Source: Henriciella sp.
Lineage (GTDB): Bacteria > Pseudomonadota > Alphaproteobacteria > Caulobacterales > Hyphomonadaceae
Assembly (NCBI GenBank): GCA_017642885.1
Contig: JAEPOM010000007.1
Span: forward strand, 62,418 to 126,417
Length of the DNA stretch: 64,000 nucleotides
Direction: 5' to 3'
Made by a program: the position numbers and the translations under genes. The notes beneath the pieces were generated by a model. The model worked only from the letters and a program-made list of their open reading frames with translations, made no database searches and was not told the DNA's origin. Below are positions 35,333 to 43,365 of the stretch, one piece after another. Every line of letters starts with the position of its first letter. Within the stretch, counting starts at the first letter, position 1.

Positions 35333-36153
35333 GCCATCCAGCCGTCTCCGCTATTGTCGTATCCTACCAAACTGGACCCCGCTTGAAGGAATGTCTCTAC
35401 GCCTTGAGCGCTGATCCAGACGTTTCAGAAATCATCTACGTGGACAATGGTAACCCGGAGCAGATGCGCGCCTGGGTCGCCCGCTTTGCGGAGGCTCGAT
35501 CAAATGTTCAGGTCTTATCGGGGCATGGCAATATCGGGTTCGGTGCCGGCGTAAACCTTGGGGCAGAGCAGGCCGCCGGGCCCCACATTCTGTTGATCAA
35601 TCCCGATGCGGTGCTGCGCTGGAAGTCGCTCGCCAGCATGCAGGCGGCCGCCAGCACGCTTTCTACGCCGTGGATCATTGGCGGAAAGATCTTCGATATT
35701 ACAGGACGAGAAGAGCGCGGCGGCCGCCGAAAGGCGCTAACGCTTTGGCGGGCAATCACCAGCGCGCTGGGACGGAATACCTGGACTCTGGAACAGACTC
35801 CGCCGCCTTCGAAGCCCGTCGAAATGCCGGTTATATCGGGTGCATTCTTTCTGACCTCGCGCGAGAGCTTCGATACACTGGGCGGATTTGACGAAGGCTA
35901 TTTCTTGCATGTTGAGGATGTCGATCTGTGCCGTCGGTGCTGGGCGACAGGCGGACGCGTCCTGTACGATCCCGGCGCAGCTGTCCTGCATTATGGGTCC
36001 ACATCCGACGCGCCAAGCAACATCGTTCAGGCGCATAAGGCGGACAGTCTGGCGCGATACTTTCGAAAATTCGCCAACGGCGCCCTTGATCGTCTTGTAG
36101 TCGAACTGACCATACCCTTTATTCGACTGGGTATGTGGCTCGCCCGTCGCTAG
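35329..36153 (+). CDS. Family 2 glycosyltransferase (rhamnosyltransferase-like)
   Basis: A 274-residue GT-A enzyme. 'AVSAIVVSYQTGPRLKECLYAL' is the GT2 start, 'YVDNGNPE' and 'LLINPDAVLR' carry the nucleotide-sugar and metal sites, and 'FFLTSRESFDTLGGFDEGYFLHVEDVDLCRR' shape is typical of rhamnosyltransferase-like proteins. GTG start overlaps the ligase stop (GTGA). With the ligase it forms a cell-surface polysaccharide pair; sugar unknown. Confidence 0.9.
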   Translation: MSHPAVSAIVVSYQTGPRLKECLYALSADPDVSEIIYVDNGNPEQMRAWVARFAEARSNVQVLSGHGNIGFGAGVNLGAEQAAGPHILLINPDAVLRWKSLASMQAAASTLSTPWIIGGKIFDITGREERGGRRKALTLWRAITSALGRNTWTLEQTPPPSKPVEMPVISGAFFLTSRESFDTLGGFDEGYFLHVEDVDLCRRCWATGGRVLYDPGAAVLHYGSTSDAPSNIVQAHKADSLARYFRKFANGALDRLVVELTIPFIRLGMWLARR

Positions 36154-37169
36154 GGCGCGCGTTCGACAATGCTCAGGACGGACGGCGTGAAATCCTGAAA
36201 ATCATAGTCAGTCACGCGAAATGCCCAGCCCTCGGCTTTTTGATTGATGGCTTCCGCGCGGCGGGCTCCCTCTCCGGCCTCAACGGCGCGCAGGGTGACC
36301 CAGAATCCTGTTGGCTCGCGATAGGCGCGCAAATCGATCTCCAGCCCGTCAAACGTCTCGCTGATATGCTGCGCGATAGGGTTCGAGACGAGATCGCTAG
36401 CAGGTTTGACATCAGTCGGAGAGAGCCGGGTGACAGCAAGTGCGGTTGTCGAGGCCGCGAGGCGAGAGATCAACGAGTCATCCTGATTTGGCGGCGCGGG
36501 CCGAAAGCTGCGCGCATCGCTGCCCTCTGGGCGACGAAGATAAAGCATGCGACCAGCTGAATCCACTACACGGACTGAACGAATGGCCGAGGGATCGATG
36601 TTGATAATGTCGAGATCGAGCCAAGCCCGCCGATTGTAGAAAGCGGGCAGAGAACCGTCGGCACGATAGGTTTGCGCCTCATCCGGTGCGCGCACATAGA
36701 TCGTGTCATTCTTGCGCCCAATGATAAGACTGTTTTCCAGCTCCCCATCGACGCCAAAAACTTCAAGCAATGCGCCATTTCCACCCTCGGTCGGATCGCC
36801 CAGGCCGATGCGGTCATGCTTGTAAGGATCGTCGGTGCGTCTTTCATCGAAGGCGAGCGTTTCGAGGCCGCTTGCAAGCTCCGCCAATCGATCTGGACGG
36901 ATGGGATATCCACCCGTCTCTTCCAGCAGCCAGCCGGACGCGGACCGCACAAGCGAATAGGAATCATTATCCAGCGTGAAGCGAATACGTTGGGCCTCCG
37001 CGCGGGTTTGACTGAAGCCTGCGAGAACGGGCTCACCGATACGGTCATGGCTGGTCCCTTGGCCACCGCGCGACAGACTGGTCAGACCGAGTATGACCCA
37101 AAGTCCGACCGCAATGCTGGCCAGGTACATAAGGCGTTTTCGGCGCGCTGAAGATTGCGTCACGCTCAT
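36150..37169 (-). CDS. DUF4340 domain protein of a Gld-like ABC operon
   Basis: A 339-residue protein: a short cytoplasmic start, one hydrophobic segment at about 13-33, then a periplasmic beta-rich DUF4340 domain. It is the last gene of the four-gene run ABC-permease-GldG-DUF4340, overlapping the upstream gene by 4 nt. DUF4340 proteins regularly sit behind GldG-type genes; mechanism unknown. Confidence 0.85.
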   Translation of the reverse strand: MSVTQSSARRKRLMYLASIAVGLWVILGLTSLSRGGQGTSHDRIGEPVLAGFSQTRAEAQRIRFTLDNDSYSLVRSASGWLLEETGGYPIRPDRLAELASGLETLAFDERRTDDPYKHDRIGLGDPTEGGNGALLEVFGVDGELENSLIIGRKNDTIYVRAPDEAQTYRADGSLPAFYNRRAWLDLDIINIDPSAIRSVRVVDSAGRMLYLRRPEGSDARSFRPAPPNQDDSLISRLAASTTALAVTRLSPTDVKPASDLVSNPIAQHISETFDGLEIDLRAYREPTGFWVTLRAVEAGEGARRAEAINQKAEGWAFRVTDYDFQDFTPSVLSIVERAP

Positions 37170-39058
37170 GCTGTCGCTCCGCGGCGTTTCCGGAACACGA
37201 GACCTAGTCCAATCAATCCGATGAGAAGTGGCCCCCCGAGTATTGTAAACAGACGCAGCTTCATTTCCAGGTCATCAATCTCTCGTCGGAAGTCGCGTTC
37301 GATCTCGCGTAAACGGCCGCGTGTTTCGATGATGTTTTCGCGTAGCCGGGCCAGCTCAATGCGTTCGCCTTCGGTCAGTTCCGATCCAACGTCCCCGTCG
37401 AAGAAGCCGCCGGCCGCTCCGACCGACTGCAATTCCTCAAGACGCTGCTGCGACTGTGTCAGACGGGCTTCGAGCCGCGCTTGCTCAGCGAAGAAGCGAG
37501 CCTGGGCCTCCTCGCGCATCCGATCCACAGTCTCCATCGAGCGACGACCAGGGGCCCGTGCCCGCAGGCTCATCAGCTCTGATCGACCGGACAGGCTGTC
37601 GAGTGAATTCAGGATAAAGGCTGCATTGTCAGCGAACGGGACGCCGGTTTGCAGATCTAGATGAAGGCCGTCATCCAGCATATCCGCGTCCGCCAGAACG
37701 ATGATATCAGCATCGACTGCGCTGGTGGCCATGTGAGGCGGCGCTTCTTCTGCAGCGGCGCGCGCCAATTCCGCATAGATCGGATCATCTGGAAGATCTG
37801 GACTAGGAGCCCCATCCGGAAAAGCGCTTATCAACGCTCCGGTGAGGCGCACAGCGAGGGGTGCAGCGCCGATATCGCTCGCTTGATACAAGGCAATGGC
37901 ATCGCCCGCGGAGAGATCCATAGCGGCCCGTTCAGGGTCCATGTCGCTTGGCGCGGGACCGGTGCGCATCAGGATTTCGCGAACGCCTGGGGCAGTGTCG
38001 CTGAGGATGAGCCGCCCCGGCGCGCCCAGGTTGACGCTTCTCGCGATATCCGCCGTGACGATATTGGTAGGTGACATCAAACCCGGCGGTACAGCCAGAA
38101 ACAGTGGATGCTGCAGGATGGTGGTACGGCCATCGCCTGTATCGGCTTCAATCGAGAGGGCGGTTTCTGTATCTGCGATTGCCGCCTCGCCGAGGCGGAT
38201 GCCCCACGCTCCTGAAAAGTGATCAAGGTCCGATCGAACCTGCCGATTGGTCATGTTGAACGGGCCGGTGCCCTGCGCCGTCTTCGCCGCAGGATCCAGC
38301 AGTATGAGGGCGCGGCCTGTGCGCAGAATAAACTGGTCGATCTGCCACAGCTGCCATTCCGTGAGCTCCGGCGGGTGCACCAGCATCAGAATATCAATCT
38401 CGCCCGGTAGCTCGACGAAATTCTCTTCGATGGGTTCGATCAGGAAATTCTTGCCCATCTCTCTTCGGATGGCATAGCCGGTTTCCTCGGTCAGGGCGTT
38501 CATGCCCGGCAGGGTCGAGAGGAGGCCGATCCGCGCGGGCTCAGGCCGGTCGAGGCGCGAGAGCATGCGCGTAATATCGTATTCGAGGCTGGTCTCCTGT
38601 TCGGGGGCCAGGAATGGGATCACGCGCTCATCATCGACCGCGTTTCGACCGATCAACCCGAAATAGAGGGGGTCACCGCCATTGGTGTCGACAGCGACAA
38701 GGCCAGCGGCGAGGGCTTCATCCTCGGCTTCGGAGAACGGGGCCGGATCGATCTCACGCACGCGCACATTCGAACCGCCCAGCGTCTGGTAGGCGTCCAG
38801 CAACTCCCTGACGCGGACGGCATAGGCGCGCACGACCGGGAATTCCTGACCGACATCGCGTGTGTAAACGAAGGTCAGATCTATCGGTTCAGCAAGATCA
38901 GAGAGGGTCGTCCGGGTTCCATCTGACAGCGTATAAAGCTGGTTCTCTGTGAAGTCGGCGCGCGCAGAGGATAGCCAGATTTGTGCGAGCAAGTTCGCAC
39001 CAGCGAAAATCGCGATCAGCAGCGCACTGGCGGTTAGGAGGTATCGGTGCGGGCTCAT
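37166..39058 (-). CDS. GldG-like ABC-associated protein
   Basis: A 630-residue protein with N-terminal transmembrane helix (about 8-28), a large periplasmic alpha/beta domain, and a second helix near the C-terminus (about 602-622) preceded by a long coiled coil (about 520-600). The 'ENQLYTLSDGTRTTLSDLAEPIDLTF' start is typical of GldG/ABC-type auxiliary transport proteins. Role outside gliding Bacteroidetes is not known; probably helps the ABC-2 transporter export a polymer or lipid. Confidence 0.85.
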   Translation of the reverse strand: MSPHRYLLTASALLIAIFAGANLLAQIWLSSARADFTENQLYTLSDGTRTTLSDLAEPIDLTFVYTRDVGQEFPVVRAYAVRVRELLDAYQTLGGSNVRVREIDPAPFSEAEDEALAAGLVAVDTNGGDPLYFGLIGRNAVDDERVIPFLAPEQETSLEYDITRMLSRLDRPEPARIGLLSTLPGMNALTEETGYAIRREMGKNFLIEPIEENFVELPGEIDILMLVHPPELTEWQLWQIDQFILRTGRALILLDPAAKTAQGTGPFNMTNRQVRSDLDHFSGAWGIRLGEAAIADTETALSIEADTGDGRTTILQHPLFLAVPPGLMSPTNIVTADIARSVNLGAPGRLILSDTAPGVREILMRTGPAPSDMDPERAAMDLSAGDAIALYQASDIGAAPLAVRLTGALISAFPDGAPSPDLPDDPIYAELARAAAEEAPPHMATSAVDADIIVLADADMLDDGLHLDLQTGVPFADNAAFILNSLDSLSGRSELMSLRARAPGRRSMETVDRMREEAQARFFAEQARLEARLTQSQQRLEELQSVGAAGGFFDGDVGSELTEGERIELARLRENIIETRGRLREIERDFRREIDDLEMKLRLFTILGGPLLIGLIGLGLVFRKRRGATA

Positions 39059-39816
39059 TGAGCGCCTGCCCGTCTTTGCGCTACAAACAGCGTGTTGAGC
39101 GCGATGCAGAGTGTCGTAAAGCCCAGGAAGAAGAATAGCCCCCTAAGTTCAAGCACACCGCGCTGCGCCGTTTCGAAGTGCGTCAGGAAGGAGAATTGCG
39201 CGACCGCGTCTCCCGCGCTCGGGCCGAGCCAGTCTGCGACAGCGCCAGAGACGAGCGGCCATCCTGCGGCGGTCAGTATGAATGCGATCAGGACGCCAAT
39301 GACGAACGCCAGAACAGCGCTCCGGGTCAGCGCGGAAACTGCGGCACCAATCGCGAGGTAGGCGCCCGCCATGATAAGGCTGACAAAATAAGTCAGCGCG
39401 ATTGCGGCATTATCCGCCGGGCCGAGAATATTGACGGTGATCCACCAGGGAAAGGTCAGGATCAGCGCGAAGGCAGCAACGCTCCAGGCCGCCAGCAGCT
39501 TACCAATGACAAGGCCAGGCAGGTTCACAGGCAGGGACAGAAGAAGTTCCGCCGTCCCGGAATTGGTTTCTTCCGCCCAGAGCCGCATGGCGAGCGCCGG
39601 CATGAACATCATGAACAGCCAGGGGTGCCAGTAAAAGAACGGTCCAAGGTCTGCCGCGCCTGTGTCGAAAAAGCGCGACAGGTCCCAGGTGAATATGCCG
39701 AGGACAAGCAGGAAAATCGCGATGAACACATAAGCGAGCGGCGTCGCGAAATAGGCAGAGATCTCGCGCCGCCAAGCGGCTTTGATGCTAGCCATGGTCC
39801 CCGTCCAATCCATCAC
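39055..39816 (-). CDS. ABC-2 type transporter permease (GldF-like)
   Basis: A 253-residue permease with six hydrophobic helices: 'FATPLAYVFIAIFLLVLGIF' first, then five more. It is the membrane part of the Gld-like ABC complex. Overlaps both neighbours by 4 nt. Confidence 0.9.
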   Translation of the reverse strand: MMDWTGTMASIKAAWRREISAYFATPLAYVFIAIFLLVLGIFTWDLSRFFDTGAADLGPFFYWHPWLFMMFMPALAMRLWAEETNSGTAELLLSLPVNLPGLVIGKLLAAWSVAAFALILTFPWWITVNILGPADNAAIALTYFVSLIMAGAYLAIGAAVSALTRSAVLAFVIGVLIAFILTAAGWPLVSGAVADWLGPSAGDAVAQFSFLTHFETAQRGVLELRGLFFFLGFTTLCIALNTLFVAQRRAGAQ

Positions 39817-40541
39817 TTCGCTCCCGCTTCGTGGCTATTGGCGAGGGAGATGAACACCTCTTCCAATCCACCGGGTTTCCGGTTTTCCAGCGCCTGCGGC
39901 GTATCGTCGGCGACCATCATACCATTGTTGATGACGAGGACGCGTGAGCACATGGCTGGTACTTCTTCGAGCGTGTGCGTGGAAATGACGATGGCTTTGG
40001 TCGGCGCCATGCGGGCGACCAGAGCCCGAACAGCCCGTTTCTGGATCGGATCAAGGCCGTCGGTAGGCTCGTCGAGCAACAGGATTGGCGGGTCATTTAC
40101 GAGTGCGGCAGCCAGACCCACTCGTCGACGATACCCTTTCGATAGCGAGCCGATAGATTGATTGGCAACATCCGCGATGCGGGCATCTGCAATGACGCGG
40201 TCGACGGCGTCATTGCGCCCCGATCGGTTGAGGCCATGCGTGTCCGCGATGAACCTCAGAAATGCGAGCGGCGTCATATCGCGATAGAGCGGCGCGCCCT
40301 CGGGAAGATAGCCGATCTGGCTTTGTGCCTCACGGCGCTCAGATACGATGGAGTGGCCATTCAGGACGGCGTCTCCTGAATCAGGTTCCAGCACACCGGA
40401 GATCATCCGCATGGTTGTAGACTTGCCAGCGCCGTTCTGACCGAGAAAGCCGAGCACCTCGCCTTTTTGCAAACTGAACGTCAGGGCAGAGACTGCAACA
40501 TTGTCGCCGAATGCCTTATTTAGGTTTTTCAGTTCAAGCAT
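39813..40541 (-). CDS. ABC transporter ATP-binding protein (GldA-like)
   Basis: A 242-residue ATPase: Walker A 'GQNGAGKSTT' (about residues 34-43), signature near 'LSKGYRRRVGLAAAL', Walker B 'PPILLLDEPTDGLDP', switch His in 'ISTHTLEEV'. It energises the adjacent permease. First gene of the four-gene operon. Confidence 0.95.
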   Translation of the reverse strand: MLELKNLNKAFGDNVAVSALTFSLQKGEVLGFLGQNGAGKSTTMRMISGVLEPDSGDAVLNGHSIVSERREAQSQIGYLPEGAPLYRDMTPLAFLRFIADTHGLNRSGRNDAVDRVIADARIADVANQSIGSLSKGYRRRVGLAAALVNDPPILLLDEPTDGLDPIQKRAVRALVARMAPTKAIVISTHTLEEVPAMCSRVLVINNGMMVADDTPQALENRKPGGLEEVFISLANSHEAGAK

Positions 40542-40893
40542 CAGATCATCACAATGATTGTCCGGAACGGGCTAGCGTCATTTGTTAGAGCTGGCCAGTA
40601 AAGGGATCACGAAAACAGTGCAGCTAAATTTCCGTTCATGCGCAAGATAATGCGCGGAAGCCGCTATGTTTTTTGACTGTGATGGAAGGAAAGTGTGTGT
40701 CGAGCGGCTCAAAACAGTCGCCCCGGGGGGCTGGGGGGGCTGATGGGTCCGGAATGACTGCTAGACTTCGCCGCCCGACAATTGCAAACTGATCGTAATC
40801 GGTGGTCGATACAAGGCATGATTGGGGCAAATCTGCCCTATTCTGCATTAAAATTACTTCACTCAGGAAAGAACTGTCCCGAATATTAACCAC
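40542..40893. other. Intergenic region with hairpins, a T-tract and G-runs
   Basis: No gene is seen in these 352 bp. On the plus strand GGCTAGC (40570-40576) can pair with GCTGGCC (40590-40596), an A/T-rich stem TTCCG.../CGGAA (40630-40659) follows, and GCGG/CCGC (40654-40664) stands before TATGTTTTTT, a terminator-like end. Farther right are two long G-runs, six G at 40725-40730 and seven G at 40733-40739. A small RNA of about 110 nt ending near 40675 or only a noisy spacer are both possible. Confidence 0.35.
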
Positions 40894-41232
40894 ATGGCTC
40901 ACGTTACACCACTCAAGAATACTCGCCGGAAACCCAATGTTGCGTTCCAACGTAATGAAATGAATGTGATTCTGGATGTCTACGGGCGCCTGGTTATGGC
41001 AGGTCAGGCAAAGGACTACGCGATCGGGATACACAAGGATCAGGCGGTGTTCGCGATCTTCAGACGGCATGCGGAAACCCCGAACTGGACCATCGTGAAG
41101 ACACCTGCGCTGGCGCGTATGCAAGGCGCTTACGCGGTTCTCGGGGCGCAGGGTCAGATCCTCAAGCGCGGACGTGAGCTCGAGCAGGTACTGAGTGTCT
41201 TTGAAACCCGAAAGTTCGAGATCGTTCGCTGA
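40894..41232 (+). CDS. DUF2794 family protein
   Basis: A 112-residue soluble protein with the alphaproteobacterial DUF2794 pattern: 'FQRNEMNVILDVYGRLVMAGQAKDYAIG', 'AVFAIFRRHAETPNWTIVKTPALARMQGAYAVL' and 'KRGRELEQVL'. No catalytic motif is known. There is no recognisable Shine-Dalgarno before ATG at 40894. It is convergent with the ChrR-like gene, 1 bp apart. Confidence 0.88.
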   Translation: MAHVTPLKNTRRKPNVAFQRNEMNVILDVYGRLVMAGQAKDYAIGIHKDQAVFAIFRRHAETPNWTIVKTPALARMQGAYAVLGAQGQILKRGRELEQVLSVFETRKFEIVR

Positions 41233-41904
41233 TTACTGACCGATCAGACGCTGAACCAAGCCCATCATGCCGGTAAACTTCAAGCCACCATCGCGAACCG
41301 CTAGGGCAAAACAAACCCCGTCCATGTCACCGGTTGGCTGGTGCGTGTCTTCCGGGCCATTCACACTGATATCGCCGGGCCCAAAGCTGCCGCTCTCATC
41401 TGAGAACCCGCCGGAAACAACCAGCGTGAACTCACTGCCCTTGTGACTGTGACGCGGCACCGTGCAGCCTGGCTCGATGCGGTAAAGCTCGATTTCAGCC
41501 TGGCTGTTCGCCTCTAGACGTAAGCGGCGGATACCGCGAGTCAGGGTCTGCCACTTGTTAGACTGAAAAGACTGTAACGCTGTTTCTCGCAGCGGTTCCG
41601 GAAGCGCGAGGAACTCATCAAGTCCTTCATTCGCGTGATGCACGGCTAAGTCTGAACTCGCGCGAGATGCTTCGAAAGCATCAATCATGGCCATCGCTGT
41701 GGCAGCTGCACCTTTGCTCAGCTCAGCGCTTTGCTCTGACTCAAGGAATATTCCGGCAATCGATTCGGCGCGCGCAACTGCACGGCTGACATCCGGACGC
41801 AAAGCCGCTTGCGTCTCGACCAGAAGGCAGAAAGCAGGGTCGAGGCATCCGGCTGCGTAGCTCGAATACACTTCTCCAAAATCATTCAATTGCGCTTTGC
41901 CCAT
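41233..41904 (-). CDS. ChrR-like cupin anti-sigma factor lacking the N-terminal zinc ligands
   Basis: A 223-residue two-domain protein. The N-terminal anti-sigma domain (about 1-95) aligns with ChrR ('SSYAAGCLDPAFCLLVETQAALRPDV'), but the zinc ligands of that domain are replaced: His, Cys, Cys become Gln32, Arg36 and Val39. The C-terminal cupin keeps the ChrR zinc site with the same spacing: His152, His154, Glu158 and His188. ChrR holds its ECF sigma factor until singlet oxygen is sensed. ATG at 41904 fits the family; a TTG at 41976 with a GGAG is an alternative that adds 24 residues. Confidence 0.85.
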   Translation of the reverse strand: MGKAQLNDFGEVYSSYAAGCLDPAFCLLVETQAALRPDVSRAVARAESIAGIFLESEQSAELSKGAAATAMAMIDAFEASRASSDLAVHHANEGLDEFLALPEPLRETALQSFQSNKWQTLTRGIRRLRLEANSQAEIELYRIEPGCTVPRHSHKGSEFTLVVSGGFSDESGSFGPGDISVNGPEDTHQPTGDMDGVCFALAVRDGGLKFTGMMGLVQRLIGQ

Positions 41905-42003
41905 TGGCTCGGAACGCTCCGTAAAGTTTCGTGTTCTATACGCCGATATTGTTGGATCTTCGTTATCGTCAAGCAAATGCAGCTCCAGATTGCAGCGATA
42001 AGC

Positions 42004-42582
42004 TCAATGATCGCGTTCGAGTGTTCCCCGCAAACGCAGGAATGCCAGTCGAATTCGCGACTTAACCGTGCCGAGAGGCAGGTCGAATTTTTTGGCAATC
42101 TCGGAATGTGAAAGCCCTTCATAGAACGCTGCTTTCAGAAGAATGATCTGTTCCTCAGGAAGCGTGTCCATGGCTGTGCGAACCTGCGCTTCGATTTGAG
42201 CGCGATTGACGGTGATGTCTGGCTGCTCCGATTCTGCCGGCTGCAGCATTGGGTCTTCAGCATCCAGGTCCGGCTTGTTGAGACGTCGTAGCGTGTCGAT
42301 CCGGCGGTTGCGCGCAATCCGGAAGATCCAGGTCGAGACAGAGGCCTGACGACGATCGTACTGTTCAGCCTTGCGCCAGACATTCAGCATCACATCCTGC
42401 ATGATTTCCTCAGCGCTTGACGCTTCGCTGCCGAGTCGGATCAGGTAGCTTTTGAGACGGGGTGCGAAGTACTCAAAGACTTCAGAAAAGGCCGCGCGTG
42501 ATCTCGCGCTGGCGATTTGCTCCACGCAATCGGCCAGACGATCCCGTTCAGTCGGGTCGCTTCCTGTCATGTCGAGGGACAC
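42004..42582 (-). CDS. ECF RNA polymerase sigma factor (RpoE/ECF11-like)
   Basis: A 192-residue extracytoplasmic-function sigma factor: region 2 'FSEVFEYFAPRLKSYLIRLG...EEIMQDVMLNVWRKAEQYD' and region 4 'LPEEQIILLKAAFYEGLSHSEIAKKFDLPLGTVKSRIRLA'. Together with the downstream ChrR-like anti-sigma factor this is the singlet-oxygen-type RpoE-ChrR arrangement known in Rhodobacter. The frame is open to ATG 42663, but GTG at 42582 is preceded by AGGGGA at 6-nt spacing, gives the family length and follows a promoter-like site. Confidence 0.9.
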   Translation of the reverse strand: MSLDMTGSDPTERDRLADCVEQIASARSRAAFSEVFEYFAPRLKSYLIRLGSEASSAEEIMQDVMLNVWRKAEQYDRRQASVSTWIFRIARNRRIDTLRRLNKPDLDAEDPMLQPAESEQPDITVNRAQIEAQVRTAMDTLPEEQIILLKAAFYEGLSHSEIAKKFDLPLGTVKSRIRLAFLRLRGTLERDH

Positions 42583-42610
42583 AGATTTCCCCTGTTCAGT
42601 TTCGCACTCG

Positions 42611-42640
42611 TATAAAGCGCGCTTCTGATTTGGATTGCAA
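42611..42640 (-). promoter_or_regulatory. Possible promoter of the sigma/anti-sigma operon
   Basis: On the minus strand TTGCAA (+ 42635-42640) and TTTATA (+ 42611-42616) with 18-nt spacing, just upstream of the GTG start. A TAAGA element, as in ECF11-controlled promoters, is also present farther upstream but without a good partner. Confidence 0.4.
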
Positions 42641-42762
42641 CCTTTGCGATACAACAAGTTCATAATCGCCCGTTAATCTGGTGTGTCTTATTTCAGCCCC
42701 AAGACTGTTACAGAAGAATCTCGCGTTAGGCTAGATATCTTATCGTATGTAGGAGAATATAT

Positions 42763-43263
42763 ATGTTGCGCCAATCTCTGGTCGTTCTGGGCTCGTTGAC
42801 GATGTTTGGTTCGCTAGCGGCATCTGCCGCTCCGACCGTTGTGCGGCAGTACACCGACTGGGTCGTCTTCACCGAAGATGTCGGTGGTGAGCGCCTGTGC
42901 TACGCAGCCACCCAGGCGACGGACAAGGCACCGAGATCTGCAGATCATGGCGATGTCTGGTTTTATGTTTCCAACTGGCGCTCCGGCAAGGCGCGAAACC
43001 AGCCAAGCCTGAAGGTCGGCTACGAGTTGCGCGGCGATCTTCCAGGAAAGGCCAAGATTGGTCGTTCTGACTGGTCGATGTTCGGCGTTGGTCGCGAAGC
43101 CTTTGCGCAAGACGCGGATGATGCGCCATTGGTGCGACAGCTTAAGCGTGGGAGCGAACTGCGCGTGGAGGCTACGTCCGCGCGCAACACGCGTGTGACC
43201 TATCATTTCTCGCTGAAAGGGTCTTCCAATGCGATAGATAGAGCTAATTCTATCTGCCGTTGA
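42763..43263 (+). CDS. Invasion-associated locus B (IalB) family exported protein
   Basis: A 166-residue protein with a signal peptide (1-22, 'GSLAASAAP') and the IalB pattern: 'YTDWVVFTEDVGGERLCYAATQ', 'DVWFYVSNWRSGKARNQPSL' and the final Cys. Two Cys probably form a disulfide. IalB is an envelope protein of Bartonella; free-living alphaproteobacteria carry many homologues of unknown role. GGAG lies 8 nt before the ATG. Divergent from the sigma factor operon. Confidence 0.88.
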   Translation: MLRQSLVVLGSLTMFGSLAASAAPTVVRQYTDWVVFTEDVGGERLCYAATQATDKAPRSADHGDVWFYVSNWRSGKARNQPSLKVGYELRGDLPGKAKIGRSDWSMFGVGREAFAQDADDAPLVRQLKRGSELRVEATSARNTRVTYHFSLKGSSNAIDRANSICR

Positions 43264-43365
43264 ATGTGCGCCCTGAGGCCCGAAAACCAGCGATTTTTGC
43301 GTCCTGTTAACTGAGATATGGAACACTTCGCCTGCTTTATATAAAAATAATTGGAGCGGGCGAAA

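Noticed and set aside
39178-40161. 327-aa plus-strand ORF across the ABC permease/ATPase genes
   Set aside because: Antisense shadow of two well-supported genes; composition of Arg/Gly/Asp is typical of an out-of-frame reading.
42583-42663. Upstream ATG of the sigma factor
   Set aside because: GTG at 42582 has a clear Shine-Dalgarno and gives the usual ECF length; the extra 27 residues overlap a likely promoter.
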